A stretch of DNA of 64,000 bases from Caldatribacterium sp964426875 (GCA_964426875.1 CAYRSB010000007.1:1-64000), one strand, 5' to 3'; counted from the first letter of the stretch, positions 26,598 to 35,972 are shown. Notes: generated by a model not told the origin, from the sequence alone. Numbers and translations are program-made.

Positions 26598-26626
26598 TGG
26601 ACGAGGAAAGGGCGGGAGAGTATAAT
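26598..26626 (+). promoter_or_regulatory. Candidate promoter of the sugar ABC operon
   Basis: TATAAT (26621-26626) has TGGACG (26598-26603) 17 bases upstream; it lies 37 bases before the binding-protein start. Confidence 0.5.
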
Positions 26627-26662
26627 TACATATAGAAAAATCCCAGAAGGGGGGGTTGGGTA

Positions 26663-28069
26663 GTGAAGAAGTTCCTTTTGTGTCTTTTGCTTCTCTCGTT
26701 TCTTGCGGGTGTGGCCTACGGTGCTCCAGTGAAGCTTGTGGTGATAGGAGATGCGGGACACAATTTGAAACCTTTTGAGTGGTATGCCCAGGCTTTTAAG
26801 GAAAAGTTCGATGTGGAGCTTGAAGTCATTGGCGTTCCCTTTGGCGAAGTGTACGAGAAGGAGAAGGTTGAGCTCATCGCCGAAACGGGTGCTTTCGACA
26901 TTATGATTGTCTTCCCCAAATTCCTTGCAGAGTTTGCTGCCAACGGCTGGCTCTATCCTTTGGACGAACTTGCCAAGGAGCTCGATCCGAAACTCGATGA
27001 CGTGACTCCCGGGTATCGAGATTTCTATTGTAAGTACGGTGGGAAACTCTATGCCCTTCCTTATGATGGAGATGTTTTGAGTCTCTACTATCGCAAGGAC
27101 CTTCTTGAGAACGAAGAGGAGCAGAAAGCCTTCAAGGAGAAATACGGGTACGACCTTAAGGTTCCTGAGACCTGGCAGGAATACCTTGATGTGGCACAGT
27201 TCTTCACCCGGAAGGCTGGGGAGAAACTGGCCGGAGAGGTCTTGCAGCGAGATTTCTACGGTACGGCTTACTACGGCCAAAAAGACCAGATCTTCGCCTG
27301 GTGGGGGAATATTTTTGCCAGCCTGGGTGGGGTGTACTTTGATGAGGAGACCATGGAGCCGGCCATCAATTCTGAGGCGGGAGTGAAAGCTCTTGAAATC
27401 ATGAAGGAAATTCACAAGTACTGCCCACCGGATGTTTTGGCCTACGGCTATGAGGAGCTCAAGGATGTCTTCCTCGAAGGGGATTGCTTCATGGTCATTC
27501 AGTGGCCCTGTGTAGGTAAGAAGGGTGCAGATCCTAATCAGTCCAAGATCGTGGGCAAGATTGGTGTTTCCCATGTGCCCGGGGTGAAGAAGGACGGCGA
27601 GATTTACTACCGAGCCATGATGCCCTGTGGAAGAGTACTGGCCATTGCTGCCCAATCCAAGGATCCCAAGAAGGCTTATCAGGTGATCCATTACCTCTCA
27701 GTGCTCACCAGCCTTGATGACGTATCAACCGCTGAAACAGGGCTCGATCCTTATCGCTACTCTCACTTTGCCAATCCTGAGGCTTACGAGATGTTTGCCA
27801 ATGTGGAAGACGCCAAGATTTACCTTGCTGGTGTGCAAAAGAACATGGAGAAAGGGTATCCGGAGATGGTGCTTCCCGGGACGGTAGAGTACGAAGAAAC
27901 CCTGGGTGTGGCCATTTCGCAGGCACTCTCCGGGGAGAAAGACCCCAAGACGGCTCTTGATGGAGCGGCTCAGACCTGGAGGGAAATTCTCGAGCGCTTC
28001 GGCAAAGAGCAACAGAAGGCGCTCTACCAGGAGCTTGTAGAAGGCTGGAGAGCGGCAGGTCTCTGGTGA
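26663..28069 (+). CDS. Sugar ABC transporter substrate-binding protein (family 1)
   Basis: This 468-aa protein has an N-terminal signal peptide (MKKFLLCLLLLSFLAGVAYG) and the fold of extracellular solute-binding family 1. The segment KYGGKLYALPYDGDVLSLYYRKDL near residue 120 and PETWQEYLDVAQFF near 165 are typical of binding proteins for sugars and sugar alcohols. The GTG at 26663 follows AGAAGGGGGGG. Two permeases follow, but no ATPase is encoded here, so a shared MsmX/MalK-like ATPase elsewhere is likely. Confidence 0.9.
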   Translation: MKKFLLCLLLLSFLAGVAYGAPVKLVVIGDAGHNLKPFEWYAQAFKEKFDVELEVIGVPFGEVYEKEKVELIAETGAFDIMIVFPKFLAEFAANGWLYPLDELAKELDPKLDDVTPGYRDFYCKYGGKLYALPYDGDVLSLYYRKDLLENEEEQKAFKEKYGYDLKVPETWQEYLDVAQFFTRKAGEKLAGEVLQRDFYGTAYYGQKDQIFAWWGNIFASLGGVYFDEETMEPAINSEAGVKALEIMKEIHKYCPPDVLAYGYEELKDVFLEGDCFMVIQWPCVGKKGADPNQSKIVGKIGVSHVPGVKKDGEIYYRAMMPCGRVLAIAAQSKDPKKAYQVIHYLSVLTSLDDVSTAETGLDPYRYSHFANPEAYEMFANVEDAKIYLAGVQKNMEKGYPEMVLPGTVEYEETLGVAISQALSGEKDPKTALDGAAQTWREILERFGKEQQKALYQELVEGWRAAGLW

Positions 28070-28075
28070 ACTCTT

Positions 28076-28101
28076 GGGGGGCCGAGGGCCCTCGGCCCCC
28101 C
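28076..28101 (+). other. Perfect 26-base palindrome between binding protein and permease genes
   Basis: Thirteen bases beginning GGGGGGCC are followed immediately by their exact reverse complement. The hairpin follows the binding-protein stop by six bases and has no T-run, so it may protect the upstream mRNA or damp read-through and raise binding protein over permease. Confidence 0.7.
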
Positions 28102-28120
28102 TGCCTTTTCGGAGGAAACG

Positions 28121-29002
28121 ATGGGAGGTCTTAAGAAAAGGGATTGGTGGATTGCTTTTCTTTTTGTCCTTCCGGTGGTTGTCATCCTTCTTTCTATCTC
28201 CATCTTCCCCATGATTTATTCCCTCTATTTGAGCCTTTGTAAGTGGGATATCGGCATGGGTGGCCAGAGAACCTTTATCGGAGCGGCGAATTACCTCCGG
28301 CTCTTTTCTGATGCCCGATTTTTTAATTCTCTGAAGAATACTGGCCGGGTGCTCCTTTTTGGCGTAGGAGCCCAATTTGGTATTGGTCTCTCTTTGGCCC
28401 TTCTCCTCAACCGTAATTTTAGGGGAAGAAGTCTCATAGTTACCCTTTTTCTCCTCCCCATGATGATCTCTCCGGTGGTGGTGGGGTGTATCTGGAAAAT
28501 CATCTACCACTATCAGTATGGTCCCTTGAATTACCTTCTCAACATTGCAAAAATACCCTCGGTGAACTGGCTGGGAAGTGGTGCGGTGAGTCCTTATTCC
28601 ATCGTTCTTGCCGATATCTGGGAATGGACACCTTTTATGGTTATCACTCTTCTTGCCGGACTTCAGGCCATTCCCGATGACCTCTATGAGGCGGCGCGGG
28701 TGGACGGAGCAAATCGCTGGCAGGTTTTCAGTGGAGTAGTGCTTCCCCTCCTTCGCCCGGTAGTCATCATCGCCATCCTCATCCGAGTCATGGATGCCTT
28801 TAAGATTTTTGACCTCGTGGTCCTCCTGACCATGGGTGGACCGGGGCAGTCTTCAGAGAGCGTGGCCTTCTATAACTATCTTACCGGCTTTAAGTACTTC
28901 AGCATGGGTTATGCCTCGGCCATGAGTTACTTTCAGTTAGCCGTTATCGTGATCATTGCCAATGTCTTCCTCCGGTCTTGGAAGGGGAGAGAAGTGGTAT
29001 GA
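28121..29002 (+). CDS. Sugar ABC transporter permease (MalF-like)
   Basis: This 293-aa inner-membrane protein has six helices and the permease EAA loop EAARVDGANRWQVFSGVVLPLLRP near residues 190-215, which docks to the ATPase. It belongs to the MalF/UgpA group. It ends inside the start of the second permease (ATGA overlap). Confidence 0.92.
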   Translation: MGGLKKRDWWIAFLFVLPVVVILLSISIFPMIYSLYLSLCKWDIGMGGQRTFIGAANYLRLFSDARFFNSLKNTGRVLLFGVGAQFGIGLSLALLLNRNFRGRSLIVTLFLLPMMISPVVVGCIWKIIYHYQYGPLNYLLNIAKIPSVNWLGSGAVSPYSIVLADIWEWTPFMVITLLAGLQAIPDDLYEAARVDGANRWQVFSGVVLPLLRPVVIIAILIRVMDAFKIFDLVVLLTMGGPGQSSESVAFYNYLTGFKYFSMGYASAMSYFQLAVIVIIANVFLRSWKGREVV

Positions 29003-29820
29003 AGCGGCGGAATGGAATCGTCGTAGCTGTGTTTGTGGGTATTGGGGTACTTCTGGTCGTTTTCCTGGCCCCTTTCTTTTGGAATGTTATGACTTCCTTC
29101 AAGGACAGAGGGGAATATTTCACTTATCCCCCGGTTTTCATCCCTTCTTCGTTTGACCTTGAGCACTATGCCCAGGGTATGAGGCTTGGGGGGGCCAAGG
29201 GCATAAAAGACAGTTTCATTATAGCCTCATGCACTACCTTGCTGGCCATCTTTTTTGGGTCTCTTGCGGCCTATGCTCTCTCGCGTTTTCGAATCGGAGG
29301 GGAAAACTTTGCCTTCTGGATTCTTTCGGTGCGCATGATGCCCCCTATTGCTTCTGTCCTTCCCCTCTTCCTCTTCTTTCGCTTTTTGCGCTGGCTTGAT
29401 ACCTATCAAGCTCTCATTCTCACCTATTCTCTGGTGAATCTACCCTTTGCTGTCTGGATGATGAAGGGGTTTTTTGACGAGTTGCCGGTGGAGCTTGAGG
29501 AGGCGGCCCTCATCGACGGATGCGGGCGTTTCGGGGCCTTTACCCAAGTCGCCCTTCCCCTTGTAGCTCCCGGTCTTGTGGCTACAGCACTCTTTTGCTT
29601 CATGTTTTCCTGGAATGAGTTTCTCTTTGCTTTGATTCTCGGCCGCTCGAAGGTTGTCCCCATCACGGTGAACGTTGCCGGTCTCATCGGAGGGCACGAA
29701 ATCCTCTGGGCGGAAATCTCTGCAGTCTCCATTGTGGCCAGTGTCCCCATCATCGTCATGGCTATTCTCTTGCAACGGTACCTGGTGCGGGGTTTGACCC
29801 TGGGAGCAGTGAAGGGCTGA
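28999..29820 (+). CDS. Sugar ABC transporter permease (MalG-like)
   Basis: This 273-aa protein is the MalG/UgpE-type partner, with six helices and the EAA loop LEEAALIDGCGRFGAFTQVALPLVAPG near residues 165-190. The ATG at 28999 overlaps the stop of the first permease and follows GGAAGGGGAGAG; an ATG at 28978 would extend it into the upstream gene. It converges with the ribokinase gene. Confidence 0.92.
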   Translation: MKRRNGIVVAVFVGIGVLLVVFLAPFFWNVMTSFKDRGEYFTYPPVFIPSSFDLEHYAQGMRLGGAKGIKDSFIIASCTTLLAIFFGSLAAYALSRFRIGGENFAFWILSVRMMPPIASVLPLFLFFRFLRWLDTYQALILTYSLVNLPFAVWMMKGFFDELPVELEEAALIDGCGRFGAFTQVALPLVAPGLVATALFCFMFSWNEFLFALILGRSKVVPITVNVAGLIGGHEILWAEISAVSIVASVPIIVMAILLQRYLVRGLTLGAVKG

Positions 29821-29835
29821 TCACAGGAAAAGGCT

Positions 29836-30771
29836 TCACTTTTTCTTTGCCCGAGCAAACCACTCCAGAAAGACTTCTCGAGAGACGAAGGATTTCTGAG
29901 TTCCCCTCTTTTCCGTTGAGAGGGCAGCATAGGCACAGGCCAGGTCTATGGCTTCTTTGAGTTCTTTTCCCTCGGCGAGAAAACAGGCTAAGGCTCCCAG
30001 GAATGCGTCTCCCGCGCCGGTGGTGTCGACTGTTTGGGCCTCGTAGGCTGGGAAGAAAGTCAAACCTTCCCGATTTCCCAAAACGGCACCGTTTCCTCCC
30101 AGGGTAACGAGAACGTTTTCTATTCCATGTTCCCGCAAGAGGTCTATGCCCCTTTTGAGGTCCTGCTCTGTGAGCAGCGGAAACCCTACGAATCCTTCAA
30201 ATTCTCGCTCATTGGGCACAAAGAGGTAGACGTTCCGTACCCTCTCCCACTCGAGAGGACGAAAGGGAGCAGGGTTGAGGATGACCGGTATCCCAAGTTC
30301 TTCGGCCAGTTCAATGGTGGCGTAGACCGTCTGGGGAGGGATTTCAAGCTGGAGCAAAATGAAGCTCGTTTTCCGGAGGGCTTCTCTTGCCCGGTAGACG
30401 TCCTCGGCTTCCAAAAAAGCATTTGCCCCGGGAATGATGAAAATGCTATTTCTCCCTTGTGGGTCGACAAAAATGGGTGCTACACCGCTTGTCTTCCCCG
30501 GGACGATTTTGACGAACGTCGTGTCGATACCATGGCGGAGGAAGTTTTCTCGAACCAGAGGCCCGAAGAGATCGTCCCCTACTGCCGTGACGACCACCAC
30601 CTCTCCTCCGAGTTTTGCTGCAGCAACGGCCTGGTTTGCCCCTTTTCCACCAAAGCCGATTTCAAAATCTTTTCCAAAAATGGTTTCTCCCACCTTAGGA
30701 AAGCGGTCTTCATAGTAGGTGATGAGGTCCATCATGTTGCTTCCAACCATGCCTATTGTGGGGCGTGCCAT
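29836..30771 (-). CDS. rbsK: Ribokinase (PfkB family)
   Basis: This 311-aa sugar kinase has the ribokinase signatures GGKGANQAVAAAKLGG near residue 40 and DTTGAGDAFLGAL near residue 245, with the catalytic Asp in the latter. The motif VGSNMMDLITYYEDRFPKVGET at the N-terminus is ribokinase-like rather than fructokinase-like. It probably phosphorylates ribose or a related sugar brought in by the adjacent transporter. ATG 30771 follows AGGGAGGGAC; an upstream ATG at 30846 lies in the promoter region. Confidence 0.9.
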   Translation of the reverse strand: MARPTIGMVGSNMMDLITYYEDRFPKVGETIFGKDFEIGFGGKGANQAVAAAKLGGEVVVVTAVGDDLFGPLVRENFLRHGIDTTFVKIVPGKTSGVAPIFVDPQGRNSIFIIPGANAFLEAEDVYRAREALRKTSFILLQLEIPPQTVYATIELAEELGIPVILNPAPFRPLEWERVRNVYLFVPNEREFEGFVGFPLLTEQDLKRGIDLLREHGIENVLVTLGGNGAVLGNREGLTFFPAYEAQTVDTTGAGDAFLGALACFLAEGKELKEAIDLACAYAALSTEKRGTQKSFVSREVFLEWFARAKKK

Positions 30772-30892
30772 GCCAGTCCCTCCCTTTTTGACTTTTTCCA
30801 TAATAGCATACGAAAAATTCCCGGTTCCTGGTAGAATATAGAACAATGTTTTTGTAGAATAACCCAGTGTGTGTCCTTTTTGAGGAGTTGTT

Positions 30893-32671
30893 ATGGCTTT
30901 TGTGAAGGTTATACCCCTTGCTCGAACCTTACAGGCTAAAGAGGGAGAGGACCTTCTTTCTGTGCTCGCAAGGGAGGGAATCTTTCTTCAATCCTACTGT
31001 GGGGGCGAGGGGTCCTGTGGGAAGTGCGTGGTCCACATCCTTGAGGGTGAAGTCTCTCCTCCCAAAACTGGGGAGAGAGAATTCCTGAAGGGACGGGTCG
31101 AGGAGGGCTTTCGTTTAGCCTGTCAGGTTGTGCTCTTGGGGGACGTGGTATGTGATGTTTCTCCCTCTTTGAGCAGCGGCCCTGCGGTGGTGTTTGCGAC
31201 TGGGGCCGAGCCAGAAGAGGTTTCCCCAGAAGATTTTCCCGTCAAGCGATGGGTTCTTGAGGTGAAAAAACCGGGGCTTCATTCTTTGATCTCTCTCAAG
31301 GAGGAGGTGGAGAAGGAAATTCACTGTTCTTCCTGGGAGAGGGAGGCGCTCTCTGGTCTTGCTCTTTTGGGAGAGGGAGATTCGGCCCTTTTTGAGATCT
31401 TCCAGGATGAGGAGTCGATATTTTATGCCCATACCCCACCTGGAAGAGCTTTCCTAGGAGTGGCCTTTGATCTGGGGACAACCACCGTGGCCTGTGAGCT
31501 TGTGGACCTGTCCTTGGGCAAGACCCTGGCTCGGGAGGGAACGCTGAACAGACAGGCCCGCTTTGGGGCAGACGTTGTCTCGCGACTTAGGGCCATCCAG
31601 GATGATCCCCAAAACCTTGAGAAGCTTCAGAAAGACGTTGTAGAGACGATGAACGACCTCGTCAGAGTACTTTGTCGGAGGACTGGCCAGGACCCTCTGC
31701 GGGTTGTGTCTTTGACGGTTGCGGGAAATACCATTATGGAGCACCTTTTCCTTGGTCTTTCTCCCTTAAGCATCGGTGTTTCGCCCTATGTGCCAGTTAT
31801 CCGAGAGGCTTTTTCCTTGCGAGCCGGGGACTTGGGGCTCTGTGTGAGTCCCACAGCGCCGGTATATGTCTTTCCAGTGGTGGCCGGCTATGTGGGGGGG
31901 GACATCGTGGCCGGTGTAGGGGCCTTCGATGTGCACAAAAAAGACCAGGTGACACTGTACGTTGATATCGGTACCAATGGAGAAATCGTTCTCTGTAAGG
32001 GAGAGGAAATGTTTGCCTGTGGTACGGCGGCCGGTCCGGCCTTTGAGGGAGCTGGTGTTCACTTTGGGATGCGGGCCGAAGAGGGAGCCATCGATGCCGT
32101 GTACTTTGAAAATGGGAACCTTCGTTACACCACCATAGGTGGTGTTCCCCCTCGGGGAATCTGTGGGACAGGGCTTCTTGATGTCCTGGCCGGCCTTGTG
32201 ACCTTTGGACTTCTGACTCCTGCAGGTAGGTTGCAAAAGAGGGCAGAGTGGGTGTCTTTCTTTGGAAGGGAAAACGATGAAGAGGCATTCGTGGTCTCCC
32301 GGGATCCTTTCATCTCTGTGACGCAGGGGGATATCGAAAAGCTTCAGCTTGCCCTGGCGGCGATAAAGGCGGGAAGGAATATTCTTCTTGGTGAGGCAGG
32401 CTTTCGGGAAGAAGCCATAGAGAGGGTGATTCTGGCTGGAGCCTTCGGAAGTTACATTCGTCCGGAGAGTGCCCGGGCTTTGGGGCTTATTCCCTCCTTT
32501 GGTGTGGCGTACTCGGTGGGGAACGCCTCACTTTTGGGAGCACGGAGGGCCTTGTTATCTTTGAAATTTCGAAGAAAAGTGGAAGGTCTTGCCCGCCGGG
32601 TGCGCTACGTTGAGCTTTCTGCCCGTCGGGACTTTGAAGACCGTTTCGTGGAGGCACTGATATTCGACTGA
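30893..32671 (+). CDS. ASKHA-domain ferredoxin protein, corrinoid-protein activase-like (RACo family)
   Basis: This 592-aa protein has an N-terminal plant-type 2Fe-2S ferredoxin domain with cysteines in YCGGEGSCGKC (residues 35-45) and a distal Cys near 76, a linker, and a C-terminal ASKHA ATPase-like domain (DUF4445) with AFDLGTTTVACEL near residue 190 and DIGTNGEI near residue 360. Such proteins reductively reactivate cobalt in corrinoid methyl-transfer proteins using ATP. No corrinoid protein is encoded in the window, but URO-D-type methyltransferase relatives are. It heads an operon with DUF1015, HPS, PHI and deoC. Confidence 0.88.
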   Translation: MAFVKVIPLARTLQAKEGEDLLSVLAREGIFLQSYCGGEGSCGKCVVHILEGEVSPPKTGEREFLKGRVEEGFRLACQVVLLGDVVCDVSPSLSSGPAVVFATGAEPEEVSPEDFPVKRWVLEVKKPGLHSLISLKEEVEKEIHCSSWEREALSGLALLGEGDSALFEIFQDEESIFYAHTPPGRAFLGVAFDLGTTTVACELVDLSLGKTLAREGTLNRQARFGADVVSRLRAIQDDPQNLEKLQKDVVETMNDLVRVLCRRTGQDPLRVVSLTVAGNTIMEHLFLGLSPLSIGVSPYVPVIREAFSLRAGDLGLCVSPTAPVYVFPVVAGYVGGDIVAGVGAFDVHKKDQVTLYVDIGTNGEIVLCKGEEMFACGTAAGPAFEGAGVHFGMRAEEGAIDAVYFENGNLRYTTIGGVPPRGICGTGLLDVLAGLVTFGLLTPAGRLQKRAEWVSFFGRENDEEAFVVSRDPFISVTQGDIEKLQLALAAIKAGRNILLGEAGFREEAIERVILAGAFGSYIRPESARALGLIPSFGVAYSVGNASLLGARRALLSLKFRRKVEGLARRVRYVELSARRDFEDRFVEALIFD

Positions 32672-32704
32672 GGTATTGGAGAGAGAGTGTTAGGAGGATG
32701 GATC

Positions 32705-33997
32705 ATGGCGACTGTTAAACCCTTTCTGGGGTATCGCTACGCAAAACCCCTGGTGGAAGAGCGAGGCATAGGCAAACTTGTGGCTCCCCCTTATGACGTC
32801 ATTTCGGAGAGGGATAAAAAGCGGCTGGCGGAAGAGCCCTATAACTTTGTTCACCTCATCCTGGGGAGGGACGAGACCGGTTATCAGAATGTCCAAAGGC
32901 GCCTGCAGGAGTGGATCGGCAAGGGTATCTTCACCAAAGACAACTCCCCTTCTTTCTACATCTACGAGCAGGAGTTCAGGTTGAATTCTTTTGGGCGAAA
33001 GAAGCGTACCGGACTTGTAACCCTGGTGCGCGTAGAGGAGTTTGAAAAGCGCATCATATCGCCTCATGAGCGGACGATGCCCAAATATTCCATGGATCGC
33101 CTGGAACTTCTCAGGGCTACCCGGGCTAACCTCGAACAGATTTTCAGCCTCTACAACGATCCGCAGCGAACTATCGACCACCTCCTCGAAGAGCACAAGA
33201 AGGGGGAAGAGATGCTCTTTGAGTTCACCGACCATCAAAATGTCGCACACCGGCTGTGGCGCCTTGAGGACGAGAGGGCCATACAGACCATCCGGCGGAT
33301 TCTCAGTCCCCGAACACTCATCATCGCCGACGGGCATCACCGTTACGAGACATCTCTTCTCTACCGGCGGGAACGCCGAGAAGCTCTCTCTGATCCTCTT
33401 TTTGAGATTCCCGAAGACTACACCATGATGACCTTGGTGAACATCCATGACCCCGGACTCCTTGTGCTCCCCACCCACAGGCTTCTCCACGACCTCCCCG
33501 AAGAGCGCCTCGATGACTTTTTCAAACGGTGCGAGGCCTACTTTGAGGTACGGATATTTTCTAACGAGCGAGAAATGGAGGATTTCTTGCTTTCCGCCCC
33601 TCCCTACACCATAGGAGTGTATGACCGGAAGAGAGAGCGCTGGGGGACCATAACCCTCAAAGACCCCAGAATCATGGACGAGCACCTCGGGTCTGAGGAC
33701 GTCAACCGGCATCTTGACACTACCATCCTCCATGACCTTATCTTTCGGGAGATTCTGGGATTGAACGAGAATGGGCAGGGGGAAAGCGAATACGTCGATT
33801 ACCTGCGAGGAACGAAAGACGTTTTTGCCATTGCCCGAGAAGAGAATAAATATCAGCTCGTCTTTGTTATGCGGCCCACACCCATTGAGCAGGTGGAACG
33901 GGCGGTGACGGCAGGCCAGAGAATGCCCCAGAAATCCACCTATTTCTATCCCAAGGTGTGGAGTGGCCTTGTATTCCGGGTTTTCGAGGAGGTTTGA
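32705..33997 (+). CDS. DUF1015 family protein
   Basis: This 430-aa protein belongs to DUF1015, found in many anaerobes and often near serine or phosphoglycerate metabolism. Family motifs are VAPPYDVISE near residue 30, FVHLILGRDE near residue 50, HERTMPKYSMDRL near residue 120 and IADGHHRYETSL near residue 210, the last being the most conserved and likely catalytic or ligand-binding. Function is not established. ATG 32705 follows TAGGAGGA. It ends four bases before the HPS gene. Confidence 0.88.
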   Translation: MATVKPFLGYRYAKPLVEERGIGKLVAPPYDVISERDKKRLAEEPYNFVHLILGRDETGYQNVQRRLQEWIGKGIFTKDNSPSFYIYEQEFRLNSFGRKKRTGLVTLVRVEEFEKRIISPHERTMPKYSMDRLELLRATRANLEQIFSLYNDPQRTIDHLLEEHKKGEEMLFEFTDHQNVAHRLWRLEDERAIQTIRRILSPRTLIIADGHHRYETSLLYRRERREALSDPLFEIPEDYTMMTLVNIHDPGLLVLPTHRLLHDLPEERLDDFFKRCEAYFEVRIFSNEREMEDFLLSAPPYTIGVYDRKRERWGTITLKDPRIMDEHLGSEDVNRHLDTTILHDLIFREILGLNENGQGESEYVDYLRGTKDVFAIAREENKYQLVFVMRPTPIEQVERAVTAGQRMPQKSTYFYPKVWSGLVFRVFEEV

Positions 33998-34001
33998 GGC
34001 A

Positions 34002-34667
34002 ATGCCTCTTCTCCAGGTGGCGCTGGACCTGTGGGATAAGGAAAAAGCTAAGGACTTTGCCCATCGCCTCTCTCCCTTTGTAGACATCATAGAGGTGGGG
34101 ACACCGCTTCTTTTGGCCTTTGGCCTTTCGGTGGTTGAGGAGGTTCGAGCTGTTGCAGGGAAAAAGCCTCTTTTTGTTGACGCCAAGATTGTCGATGCAG
34201 GAAAAGAAGAAGCGAAGGCAGTCTTTCAAAGCGGAGGGGACATCGTCTCCGTTCTCTGGGGAGCCTCTTTCCCTACGCTGGTGGGCGTCAAGGAGGCTGC
34301 AGAGGAGTACGGGAAAAAATGGATGGTCGACACGGTTGATCTTGTTCCCGGGGGAGAAGAAAGAACCGACCTGGTGGCCAGGTTGCAGCCCGATTTGGTG
34401 GGACTTCATCTCTCCCACGATGTGGTCTCACAGGAGGAGTCTCCTTGGAGTTCTGTGGATTTCTCTCCCTTTCTTGAGAGGGGTTTGTCTTTGGCTTTGG
34501 CAGGAGGAATAACCCTGGAGGTCCTGCCCCGCCTTCTTGTCGAGATACACCCCCAGGTGGTGGTTGTGGGTTCTGCCATCACCCTGAGTCCTCATCCAGA
34601 GAAGAAAGCCGAGGCCTTTGGGAGGATTCTCCATGAGTTTTCAGGAGAAAGTTCATCAAGTTCTTGA
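34002..34667 (+). CDS. 3-hexulose-6-phosphate synthase-like protein
   Basis: This 221-aa TIM-barrel protein of the OMP decarboxylase suprafamily fits 3-hexulose-6-phosphate synthase, which joins formaldehyde with ribulose 5-phosphate or runs in reverse to make pentose. Motifs are LQVALDLWD at the N-terminus, DIIEVGTPLLLAFG, and the metal-binding DAKIVDAGKEEA near residue 60; the C-terminal LALAGGI and VVVGSAIT bind phosphate. The overlapping next gene encodes a PHI-like isomerase, which strongly supports the call over KGPDC or OMPDC. Confidence 0.85.
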   Translation: MPLLQVALDLWDKEKAKDFAHRLSPFVDIIEVGTPLLLAFGLSVVEEVRAVAGKKPLFVDAKIVDAGKEEAKAVFQSGGDIVSVLWGASFPTLVGVKEAAEEYGKKWMVDTVDLVPGGEERTDLVARLQPDLVGLHLSHDVVSQEESPWSSVDFSPFLERGLSLALAGGITLEVLPRLLVEIHPQVVVVGSAITLSPHPEKKAEAFGRILHEFSGESSSSS

Positions 34668-35196
34668 GGAAGCAGGGAATCTTTTGGCCACTTTACCGGA
34701 GGGGAGGGTCCAGGCCCTTCTTGAGGCACTCTCTGGGGAGTGGCGTACCAGACGCCTCTTTTTCTGGGCACGAGGACGGAGCTTTCTTGTCCTTCGAGGC
34801 TTTGCCATGCGCCTCATGCACCTTGGTTTTGTGGTGCACATCGTGGGGGAGGTAACCTGCCCAGCCATTCGGCCGGGGGACATTCTTTTTGTAGCTTCAG
34901 GTTCTGGCAAGACCTCCTCGGTGGTGCTCTTTGCCGAGAGAGCAAAGAGTATGGGAGCAAAAGTGGTGGCCATCGTGGGGAGAAGGAGTTCACCCCTTGA
35001 GGCCATTGCCCATGAGGTTTTGGCCTTTTCACCTGAGGAAGCGGGGAAAACGGAGCAACTCTTCGTGGAGGGTGGAGGAACGCGCTTTGAGGACGCCCTC
35101 TTTATCTTCTTCGATGCCCTCATCCTTGCCCTTGTGGAAGGGCAAGAAGAAGAGGCGTATCATCTCATGATGGAGAGGCACGCGAATCTGGAGTGA
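34633..35196 (+). CDS. 6-phospho-3-hexuloisomerase-like SIS-domain protein
   Basis: This 187-aa single SIS-domain protein matches the isomerase that interconverts hexulose 6-phosphate and fructose 6-phosphate. FFWARGRSFLVLRGFAMRLMHLG near residue 40 and LFVASGSGKTSSVV near residue 90 are PHI features. It overlaps the HPS gene by 35 bases. Together the pair forms a ribulose-monophosphate shunt, useful for making pentoses where the oxidative pentose pathway is missing, or for fixing formaldehyde. Confidence 0.87.
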   Translation: MSFQEKVHQVLEEAGNLLATLPEGRVQALLEALSGEWRTRRLFFWARGRSFLVLRGFAMRLMHLGFVVHIVGEVTCPAIRPGDILFVASGSGKTSSVVLFAERAKSMGAKVVAIVGRRSSPLEAIAHEVLAFSPEEAGKTEQLFVEGGGTRFEDALFIFFDALILALVEGQEEEAYHLMMERHANLE

Positions 35197-35207
35197 GGAG
35201 ATACAGG

Positions 35208-35972
35208 ATGGAGGAGCCTGCGATAGTGGAGTTGCGGAAAAGGGTGGAAGACATCCTGGGAGTAGAGATTGTCCCCCGAGAGAGGTTTTCCGAAGAGACG
35301 ATTCCGGAGGAAGAGGAACGTCTTGGACCTTTCCTGGCCCAACACATCGACCTCACCCTTGTGGGGCCCACATCGACCAGGAAAGAGGTGGAGAGGGTCT
35401 GTCGGGAGGCCCGAGAGTTCGGATTCTTCAGCGTAGTCGTCAATCCCTGTTACGTGGCTTTGTGCAGCGGGCTTCTTGAGGGAAGCCGGGTTGTGGTGGG
35501 GGCCACGGTGGGTTTCCCCTTCGGACAGTCCAAGCCCGAGATCAAGGCCCGGGAAGCACGCCTTGCCTTCCAGGAAGGGGCAAAAGAGGCAGACATGGTT
35601 ATCAACGTCGGAGCCCTTAAAGAGGGCGACCTCCGATTGGTCTATCAGGACATCTGTGGGGTGGTAGAAGAGATGTCTCCGGGAATCGTCAAGGTGGTCC
35701 TGGAGACCTCCTATCTCTCGGAAGAAGAAAAAGTTCTGGGATGCCTTGTGGCCTGGGCAGCCCGGGCACATTTCGTGAAGAACTCAACCGGATTCGGGCT
35801 CTCAGGAGCTACCCCCCAGGACATCCGGCTTTTGCGGAGGGTGGTGGGAAGGTCTTTGGGGGTGAAGGCAGCGGGGGGCATTAAGACTCGCGAGCAAGCC
35901 ATCCTCATGCTCAGATCCGGGGCCAATCGCCTGGGAACCTCTTCCGGTGTGGCCATAGTCAGGAACGAATGA
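35208..35972 (+). CDS. deoC: Deoxyribose-phosphate aldolase
   Basis: DeoC (254 aa) cleaves 2-deoxyribose 5-phosphate to glyceraldehyde 3-phosphate and acetaldehyde. The Schiff-base lysine lies in FVKNSTGFG near residue 190, the proton-relay lysine in VKAAGGIKT near residue 220, and the conserved Asp in ADMVINVGALK near residue 130. ATG 35208 follows GAGGAGA; GTG 35193 overlaps the PHI stop. The extra N-terminal 35 residues before LAQHIDLTL are longer than in many DeoC. It converges with nrdG, overlapping it by 14 bases. Confidence 0.93.
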   Translation: MEEPAIVELRKRVEDILGVEIVPRERFSEETIPEEEERLGPFLAQHIDLTLVGPTSTRKEVERVCREAREFGFFSVVVNPCYVALCSGLLEGSRVVVGATVGFPFGQSKPEIKAREARLAFQEGAKEADMVINVGALKEGDLRLVYQDICGVVEEMSPGIVKVVLETSYLSEEEKVLGCLVAWAARAHFVKNSTGFGLSGATPQDIRLLRRVVGRSLGVKAAGGIKTREQAILMLRSGANRLGTSSGVAIVRNE

